NCBI RefSeq assembly: GCF_009650215.1
Contig: NZ_CP045851.1
Span: forward strand, 2,879,001 to 2,943,000
Length of the DNA stretch: 64,000 nucleotides
From: Actinomarinicola tropica
GTDB lineage: Bacteria > Actinomycetota > Acidimicrobiia > Acidimicrobiales > SKKL01
Reading direction: 5' to 3'
Below, in pieces: positions 59,021 to 64,000 of this stretch. The translations under genes and the position numbers were made by a program. The notes under the pieces are model-generated. The model was not told where the DNA came from. It ran no database searches and worked only from the letters and a program-made list of their open reading frames with translations. The first letter of the stretch is position 1. Every line of letters begins with the position of its first letter.

Positions 59021-60478
59021 ATGAGGACGTCGAAGATCATCGCGCTCGTGCTCGGGTCCATCCTGGCGCTCGGCAGCCTCGGGCTCATCGGCGGCGGCGC
59101 CGTCCTCGTCTGGGCGCACAACACCCAGCGCGACGTGGACGGCTACTACACGACCGAGACGCACCGCTACGAGACCGACACCTACGCCATCGCGACCCGC
59201 CAGATCGACCTCGGCGCCGACCCGGGCGGTCCGAGCTGGAACCCGATCTCGTCGATCGGCACGGCCCGGATCGTGGTCGACCCGGCCGACGGCGGCGAGG
59301 TGTTCGTCGGCATCGGGCGCTCGAGGGACGTGCGCGCGTACCTGGACGGGGTCGAGCACGTCACCTTCGAGTCGACGCGACGGGACCCGTTCGTCCCCCG
59401 CTACCGCCTGGCGGAGGGCGGCCCCCCGGCGACGCCGCCGGGCGAGGAGGGGTTCTGGGTCGCGTCCGAGGAGGGTGCCGGCACCCAGACGCTGACCTGG
59501 GACGTGGAGGGCGGCTCGTACACGGTCGTCGTGATGCGCGCGGACGGGTCGGCCGGGGTGGCGGTCGACGCCAGTGCCGGGCTGGCCACCGGCTGGCTGG
59601 GCGTCATCGGCGCCGGCTCGATCGGCCTCGGCCTGGTGCTCGCCGCGGTGTCCCTCGCGCTGCTGCTCATCGGCACGAGCGACGACGAGACCACCGCCAC
59701 CCAGGCCGCCGCCGGCGTGCGCGCCCCCGTCGGTCCACCTCCGTTCGGTCGGGCCCACCCGGTGTGGCTGGAGGGGCGGCGGGACCCGCAGCTCAGCCGG
59801 TGGCTGTGGCTCGTCAAGTGGTTCCTCGCCATCCCCCACCTGATCGTGCTGGCCTTCCTGGGGGCGGCCGCGTTCGGGCTGACGATCGTGGCCGGCGTCG
59901 TCATCCTCTTCACCGGTCGCTACCCGACGTCCATCTTCCGGATCGTCGTCGGCATCCTCCGATGGGGCTGGCGGGTCGTCTTCTACGCCTTCGTCCTCGG
60001 CACCGACCGCTACCCGCCCTTCACGCTCGACGACGTGCCCGACTACCCGGCCCGGTTCGACGTGGCCGAGCCCCAGCGCATGTCCCAGCCCCTCGTCCTC
60101 GTGAAGTGGTGGCTGCTCGCCCTGCCCCACCTGCTGATCGTCGCCGTGTTCGTCGGCGGCTGGACCTTCGGGTTCCCGGGTGGCGCCGACGACGGGCGCA
60201 TCGTCTTCAGCGGCGGGCTCGTGGGTCTCCTCGCCCTCATCGCCGGCGTCGGGCTGCTCTTCAACGGGCGCTACCCGCCGGGGCTGTTCGACCTCATCAT
60301 GGGCATGGAGCGGTGGACGGCGCGGGTCCTCGGCTACGTGCTGCTGATGACCGACGACTACCCGCCGTTCCGGCTCGATCCCGGCGGGGAGGAGCCGCCC
60401 GCCGGTGGTCGGCGGGCGTCGGACCCCCCGGCTCGGGATCCCGAACCCGATCCGCTGGCGGACTCCGCCACGGAGTGA
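59021..60478 (+). CDS. DUF4389 membrane protein (two DUF4389 repeats)
   Basis: This 485-residue protein starts with a hydrophobic signal-anchor (IIALVLGSILALGSLGLIGG). An extracytoplasmic domain (about 35-190) has a beta-rich sequence with no known motif. A second membrane helix (about 193-217) leads to two DUF4389 units: SRWLWLVKWFLAIPHLIVL with TGRYPTSIFRIVVGILRW, and LVLVKWWLLALPHLLIV with NGRYPPGLFDLIMGMERW, each ending in YPPF. The family is common in actinobacteria and has no known role. GAGGAGG lies 7 nt before the ATG, one of the few strong ribosome binding sites here. Confidence 0.87.
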   Translation: MRTSKIIALVLGSILALGSLGLIGGGAVLVWAHNTQRDVDGYYTTETHRYETDTYAIATRQIDLGADPGGPSWNPISSIGTARIVVDPADGGEVFVGIGRSRDVRAYLDGVEHVTFESTRRDPFVPRYRLAEGGPPATPPGEEGFWVASEEGAGTQTLTWDVEGGSYTVVVMRADGSAGVAVDASAGLATGWLGVIGAGSIGLGLVLAAVSLALLLIGTSDDETTATQAAAGVRAPVGPPPFGRAHPVWLEGRRDPQLSRWLWLVKWFLAIPHLIVLAFLGAAAFGLTIVAGVVILFTGRYPTSIFRIVVGILRWGWRVVFYAFVLGTDRYPPFTLDDVPDYPARFDVAEPQRMSQPLVLVKWWLLALPHLLIVAVFVGGWTFGFPGGADDGRIVFSGGLVGLLALIAGVGLLFNGRYPPGLFDLIMGMERWTARVLGYVLLMTDDYPPFRLDPGGEEPPAGGRRASDPPARDPEPDPLADSATE

Positions 60479-60532
60479 GCGCCTCGGGCCCCGCCGGGGC
60501 CAAGGGTGCACGACGGTGTCACAGGGCTCGGG

Positions 60533-60538
60533 TACAAC
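60533..60538 (+). promoter_or_regulatory. Predicted leaderless -10 (TACAAC) of the RecB-type nuclease gene
   Basis: TACAAC ends 6 nt before the ATG at 60545. Confidence 0.45.
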
Positions 60539-60544
60539 TGGTGC

Positions 60545-61474
60545 ATGGCCGCTGACGCCGACGCCCTCGACACCGAACCGATCGACGCCGACAGCGACCT
60601 GCGCGCCACCGACCTCGTCCTCTTCGAGGTCGACGGCGCCGGCACCCGCGTGCCCCGCCACCTGTCGCCGTCGTCGGCGACGCTGTTCGAGCAGTGCCCC
60701 CGCCGCTGGCGGCTCCGCTACGTCGACCGCGTGCCCGAGCCCGCGGGCGAGCCGGCGGTCATCGGCACCTTCGCCCACCGCGTGCTCGAGCTGCTGCTCG
60801 CCGAGGCGCCCGAGCACCGCACGGTCGAGCGGGCCAAGCTGATCGCCCGGGAGGTGTGGCCGGAGACCGAGGCGCACCCCGACTTCCGGGCCCTGGCGCT
60901 CGACGCCGCCGGCGCCCGCCGGCTGCGCTGGGCGGCGTGGATCGCCATCGAGGGGCTCTGGCCGCTCGAGGACCCGGCCACGGTGCGCGTGCGCTCCACC
61001 GAGCGGCGCATCACCGCCACCATCGGCGGCGTCCCCTTCCTCGGTGTCGTCGACCGCATCGACGAGTGCGCCGACGGCCTCGTCGTCACCGACTACAAGT
61101 CCGGTCGCGCCCCGTCCACCCGCTTCCGCGACGCCAAGCTGGCCCAGGTGCTGCTCTACGCCGCGGCCATCGCCGCCGCCGAGGGCGAGGCGCCGACCCG
61201 GGCCCGGCTCGTCTACCTCGGGTCGACCATCGTCGAGGCCGACGCCACCCCCGACCGGGTGGACGAGGCCGTGGGCGCCCTCCGCAGCACGTGGGACGAC
61301 CTCACCGTCGCTGCCGCCCACGACGAGTTCGCCCCCCGGCCGGGCCCCCTCTGCGGCTGGTGCCCGCACGTCGCCACCTGCGCCGAGGGCACCGCCGAGG
61401 TGCGCCGCCGCTGGGACCAGGGGCGCATGCGGGCCGACGCGCCGGCCGTCGCCTCGCTCGCAGGGGTGGCCTGA
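60545..61474 (+). CDS. Stand-alone RecB/Cas4-like PD-(D/E)XK exonuclease with Fe-S cluster
   Basis: The protein has 309 residues and only the RecB-type nuclease domain: SPSSATLFEQCPRRWRLRYV (C51), the His of IGTFAHRVLE, metal Asp in FLGVVDRIDE, and VVTDYKSGRAP with the catalytic Asp and Lys. C51, C270, C273 and C279 (CGWCPHVATC) have the CxxCx5C spacing of the 4Fe-4S nuclease staple, the same as in the AddB-like protein of this window. Similar actinobacterial proteins are annotated as RecB family exonucleases. No helicase gene adjoins it and no CRISPR array is present, so a Cas4 role is unlikely. Confidence 0.87.
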   Translation: MAADADALDTEPIDADSDLRATDLVLFEVDGAGTRVPRHLSPSSATLFEQCPRRWRLRYVDRVPEPAGEPAVIGTFAHRVLELLLAEAPEHRTVERAKLIAREVWPETEAHPDFRALALDAAGARRLRWAAWIAIEGLWPLEDPATVRVRSTERRITATIGGVPFLGVVDRIDECADGLVVTDYKSGRAPSTRFRDAKLAQVLLYAAAIAAAEGEAPTRARLVYLGSTIVEADATPDRVDEAVGALRSTWDDLTVAAAHDEFAPRPGPLCGWCPHVATCAEGTAEVRRRWDQGRMRADAPAVASLAGVA

Positions 61475-61519
61475 CCGCTCGACGTGGGGTTCGGCCCGGC
61501 CACCTGACAGCATGTGCCG

Positions 61520-62107
61520 ATGCCGATCGGCGAGGAGGAGTTCCCCGAGGTCCTCGCCCGCGCCCAGCGCGGGGATCGCGCCGCGCTCGAACGGCTCTAC
61601 CGGGACCTCGCGCCGCTCGTCATCGGCTACCTCCGCACGAACGGCGCCCGCGAGCCCGAGGACCTCGCGAGCGAGGTGTTCGTCGCCGTCGTGCGCAGCC
61701 TCGTCGACTTCACGGGCACCGAGCGCAACCTCCGCTCCTGGGTGCTCACGATCGCCCACCGGCGCCTGGTCGACGCCCACCGCCGGCGTGGCCGGCGCCC
61801 CGAGGATCCGGTCGAGCCCGAGGATCGCACGCTCACCGACCTCACCGACGGCACGAGCACCGAAGGCGTCGCCCTCGCCGGGCTCGACACCTCGGGCGCC
61901 CTCGCGCTCCTCGACGGGCTGACCGAGGACCAGCGGGCCGTGATCACCCTCCGGATCATCGACGACATCCCCATCAAGGACGTCGCGGCGATCCTCGACA
62001 AGCCGGTCACGGCGGTGAAGGCGCTCCAGCACCGGGCGCTCGCCACCCTCGCCCGCCGGCTCCGCGAGACCGGCAGTATCCCCGACGACCCCGGGAGCGA
62101 TAGCTGA
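61520..62107 (+). CDS. ECF-type RNA polymerase sigma factor
   Basis: This 195-residue protein has region 2 (ALERLYRDLAPLVIGYLRT to LRSWVLTIAHRRLVDAHRRR, about 20-90) and region 4 (LLDGLTEDQRAVITLRIIDD, then PIKDVAAILDKPVTAVKAL, about 130-175) joined by an acidic linker. These bind core polymerase and the -10/-35 of target promoters. ATG 61520 was preferred over an in-frame GTG at 61514. The next gene begins 3 nt after its stop and encodes a single-pass membrane protein with an N-terminal cytosolic part, the position where an anti-sigma factor is usual. Confidence 0.88.
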   Translation: MPIGEEEFPEVLARAQRGDRAALERLYRDLAPLVIGYLRTNGAREPEDLASEVFVAVVRSLVDFTGTERNLRSWVLTIAHRRLVDAHRRRGRRPEDPVEPEDRTLTDLTDGTSTEGVALAGLDTSGALALLDGLTEDQRAVITLRIIDDIPIKDVAAILDKPVTAVKALQHRALATLARRLRETGSIPDDPGSDS

Positions 62108-62110
62108 GCG

Positions 62111-63139
62111 ATGGGCACGACACCTCGCACCCCGACGCCTGACGGCGCCCCCGAGCCCGAGCCGACGCTCGCGGCCGAGCTCGGCGCGCTCCTCGGCGAC
62201 GCCGGTGCGGCCGAGGAGGTGCTCGCAGGACTCCGCGAGGCGGCCGTCGAACCGGTCGCCGAGGACGTCGCCGCCCGCCACCTCGCGGCGATGTTCGCCG
62301 CCGCCGGTCCCGGCGACGTCGACCTGACCGGCGGTCCCGACGCCGCGGGCGACGACCCCGACGGCGGCGCGGTCATCGACCTCACGGCCCGCCGCAGCAA
62401 GCGGGCCGCCGTCGGCGGTGTGATCGCCATCGCCGCCCTCTCCCTCACCGGGGGCCTGGCGGCGGCGGGCACGTTGCCCGCCCCGTTGCAGAACACCGTC
62501 GCCCGTGTGGCCGACGCGTTCTCCATCCCCGTCCCCACCGCGGACGAGCGCGACCACGTGGACGTCGACGACGCACCGCCGACCTCCACGTCCGCCGACG
62601 ACACCTCCACCACCACGCGCCCGGGTCAGTCCGGCGACACGCCGGGCGCGACGGCACCGGGCCGCACAGGTGAGACGCCCGGCCAGTCCGGCGACACGCC
62701 GGGCGCCACCGCCCCCGGCCGCACCGGCGACACGCCCGGCCAGTCCGGCGAGACGCCCGGCCAGTCCGGCGACACCCCCGGCCAGAGCGGCAACCCACCC
62801 GGCCAGTCCGGCGACGCGCCGGGCCAGAGCGGCGAGGCCCCCGGCCAGTCCGGCTCCACCCCCGGCGCCACCGCACCCGGCCAGACGGGTGGTCCGCCAC
62901 CCGGCCAGTCGGGCTCGACGCCCGGCGCCACCGCCCCCGGCCAGGGCACTCCTCCCAACCCTCCGACCGGCCCGGACGAGCGTCCGGGCTCCGGCGCGTC
63001 CGGCGGCAACCAGGGGACCAACGGCCAGGGCAACGGCAACCAGAGCGGCGGCAACGGCCAGGGCAACGGCAACCAGGGCAACGGCAACCAGGGCAACGGC
63101 AACCAGGGCAACGGCAACGGCAACCCCGGGCGACCCTGA
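62111..63139 (+). CDS. Single-pass membrane protein with repetitive exterior, possible anti-sigma factor
   Basis: The protein has 342 residues. The first 95 are acidic and helical (ELGALLGDAGAAEEVLAGL, VAARHLAAMFAAAG), a membrane helix follows (GVIAIAALSLTGGLAAA, about 99-116), and the exterior part has a region rich in Pro/Gly/Ser/Thr repeats (PGQSGDTPGATAPG and variants, about 170-280) and a tail of Gly/Asn/Gln repeats (GNGNQ units, about 298-340). Its place 3 nt after an ECF sigma gene suggests a regulator of that sigma factor, but no classical zinc anti-sigma motif is present. The exterior may reach through the cell wall. Confidence 0.7.
   Translation: MGTTPRTPTPDGAPEPEPTLAAELGALLGDAGAAEEVLAGLREAAVEPVAEDVAARHLAAMFAAAGPGDVDLTGGPDAAGDDPDGGAVIDLTARRSKRAAVGGVIAIAALSLTGGLAAAGTLPAPLQNTVARVADAFSIPVPTADERDHVDVDDAPPTSTSADDTSTTTRPGQSGDTPGATAPGRTGETPGQSGDTPGATAPGRTGDTPGQSGETPGQSGDTPGQSGNPPGQSGDAPGQSGEAPGQSGSTPGATAPGQTGGPPPGQSGSTPGATAPGQGTPPNPPTGPDERPGSGASGGNQGTNGQGNGNQSGGNGQGNGNQGNGNQGNGNQGNGNGNPGRP
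62620..62946 (+). repeat. In-frame degenerate repeats coding PGQSG/PGATAPG units
   Basis: Short units of 18-36 bp coding PGQSGDT, PGATAPGRTG and variants follow each other about 15 times. Synonymous and non-synonymous changes between copies show long divergence rather than a fresh expansion. Confidence 0.85.
63022..63129 (+). repeat. Near-perfect 15-bp repeats coding QGNGN units
   Basis: Copies of CAGGGCAACGGCAAC follow each other with few changes, so this end of the gene is prone to slippage and length variation. Confidence 0.85.
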
Positions 63140-63300
63140 ACCCCGAGGATTTTCTCGGTCCGCCCGTATCCCCCGGGCCGGCAGCGTCGTTCACTCCCTC
63201 GTAGGCGCTCCACGGCGCACAGATCGCATCGGCCAGCGGGAGCGACCACCCTCGCCACCCGCACACCACCGGTCCCGCCGCCGGTCTGGCCGAGCGTTCG

Positions 63301-63340
63301 GGGGCCCGGTACTCGTGGCGTACCGGGCCCCCGTCTTCTT
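63301..63340 (+). terminator. Rho-independent terminator before htpX
   Basis: A perfect 12-bp stem (63301-63312 with 63320-63331; GGGGCCCGGTAC and its complement) encloses a 7-nt loop and is followed by the T-rich CGTCTTCTT. This is the only textbook terminator in the window. It lies 160 nt after the repetitive gene. The region between (63140-63300) holds one small hairpin (CCGAG/CTCGG, 63143-63158) and no gene that I can support. Confidence 0.85.
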
Positions 63341-63422
63341 CCCGGGGCCTTCCCGCCCGCCTGCAGCCGGGGACCGCGGCCCGGCCGGTACCGTGTCGGG
63401 CGATGATCCACGGAGGCGCCCG

Positions 63423-64000
63423 GTGTACGAGCTGATCGCCCGCAACCGCCGGATGAGCTGGTTGCTGCTGGCGGTGTCGTTCGCCTTCCTCGTGCTCGTC
63501 GCCGGTGCAGTCAGCGTGTACCTGCAGACCGGCGTCGTCGGCGTGGTGATCGGCGTCGTCGTGGCCTGCGCGATGACCTTCAGCGCCTACTGGTCGTCGG
63601 ACAAGGTCGCGCTGGCGGCCACGCGGGCCCAGCCGGCCTCGATCGAGCAGTTCGGCCAGCTCCACAACATCGTCGAGGGCCTGTCGATCGCCGCGGGCAT
63701 CCCCAAGCCTCGCGTCTACGTCGTCGACGATCCGGCACCCAACGCCTTCGCCACCGGCCGGGACCCGGACCACGCGGCCATCGCCGTCACGACGGGCCTG
63801 CTCCGTCTGATGAACCGCACCGAGCTCGAGGGCGTCATCGCTCACGAGCTCTCCCACGTGCGCAACTACGACATCCGGGTGAGCACGATCGCGGTCGCCA
63901 CCGCCGGCGCCATCGCCATCATCGCCGACATCTTCTGGCGGATGATGTGGTTCGGCGGCGCCCGCCGCCGTGGCAACGACAACGGCGGCAACCCCATCGC
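63423..64000 (+). CDS. htpX: HtpX-like zinc metalloprotease (3' end outside window)
   Basis: The visible 192 residues start YELIARNRRMSWLLLAVSFA with two N-terminal membrane helices (about 13-33 and 37-57). The M48 zinc motif HELSH (H141, E142, H145) follows GVIAHELSHVRNYDIRVST, and SIAAGIPKPRVYVVDDPAPNAFATG precedes it, all typical of HtpX. A third helix begins near 155. The enzyme cleaves misfolded membrane proteins from the inner side. GTG at 63423 is chosen since GGAGG lies 6 nt upstream. The frame is open to the window end. Confidence 0.9.
   Translation, partial: MYELIARNRRMSWLLLAVSFAFLVLVAGAVSVYLQTGVVGVVIGVVVACAMTFSAYWSSDKVALAATRAQPASIEQFGQLHNIVEGLSIAAGIPKPRVYVVDDPAPNAFATGRDPDHAAIAVTTGLLRLMNRTELEGVIAHELSHVRNYDIRVSTIAVATAGAIAIIADIFWRMMWFGGARRRGNDNGGNPI

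Noticed and set aside
60545-61474. Cas4 of a CRISPR system
   Set aside because: Fe-S nuclease motifs fit Cas4 as well as RecB, but no cas gene or repeat array is in the window.
62620-63129. Repeat array as a CRISPR
   Set aside because: The units are short, degenerate, in frame and without unique spacers; they code for a low-complexity protein exterior.

Overview
The window is a chromosomal stretch of a very GC-rich bacterium, most likely an actinomycete (Actinomycetota). An Acidimicrobiia-type lineage is my best guess, but it is inferred from gene content only. Supporting signs are many GTG starts, dense 1-4 bp ATGA/GTGA overlaps, an F420-type Ddn oxidoreductase, luciferase-like flavin/F420 enzymes, a ferrochelatase with C-terminal cysteines, an Erm gene of the mycobacterial type, an Rv2629-like release-factor-fold protein, and many start codons preceded by TAnnnT at 6-10 nt, the pattern of leaderless actinobacterial transcripts. 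I count 57 genes: two are cut by the window ends and one is a decayed pseudogene. I see no tRNA, rRNA, CRISPR array, insertion sequence or phage gene, and no gene-free stretch longer than 300 bp.

Layout. 1-4.8 kb: a partial signalling protein, a PhzF-like isomerase, a membrane protein with a GntR repressor behind a well-formed promoter/operator, a quinone reductase and a GNAT protein. 4.9-8.4 kb: a heterodimeric ABC exporter. 8.5-14.4 kb: mesaconyl-CoA hydratase, two DJ-1-fold proteins (one fused to an AraC domain), a DinB protein, an Rv2629/Balon-like protein and an MFS permease. 14.4-25.4 kb: a DNA-end-processing island with AddB-like and AddA-like helicase-nucleases facing an SMC-like ATPase (YhaN type) and its nuclease partner (YhaO/SbcD type). 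25.4-27.4 kb: pncA-pncB for NAD salvage, closed by a strong hairpin. 27.4-35.9 kb: a solute-binding lipoprotein, a Ddn-like enzyme, a PEP-mutase-like enzyme, a divergent MocR regulator/aminotransferase pair, and a GH13 enzyme coupled to an LLM oxidoreductase. 36-41.6 kb: a TetR pair, then a cobalamin riboswitch controlling BtuF-BtuC-BtuD-CobQ. 41.6-50.4 kb: an RNHCP protein, a large membrane protein, Erm, flavodoxin, ferrochelatase, Usp, MFS, a phosphotransferase, OsmC and a broken LLM gene. 50.5-58.9 kb: DUF2277, a molybdopterin oxidoreductase, a VOC protein, an EF-G paralogue with an altered P-loop, Pgi, a zincin, an atypical SDR and a Dabb protein. 59-64 kb: a DUF4389 membrane protein, a stand-alone Fe-S RecB-type nuclease, an ECF sigma factor with a repetitive membrane protein, a rho-independent terminator, and the start of HtpX.

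How the genes work together. The clearest modules are the DNA-end-processing island, the riboswitch-controlled corrinoid uptake/cobyric acid operon, the NAD salvage pair and the ABC exporter pair. Three separate PD-(D/E)XK nucleases occur here, and two share a CxxCx5C iron-sulfur signature. Regulation looks compact: operators overlap promoters and promoters touch start codons. The most unusual points are tandem clamp-binding-like motifs in AddA, the EF-G paralogue lacking its P-loop lysine, a divergent promoter pair in which each -10 contains the other gene's start codon, and an identical palindrome 3 nt before two unrelated start codons.
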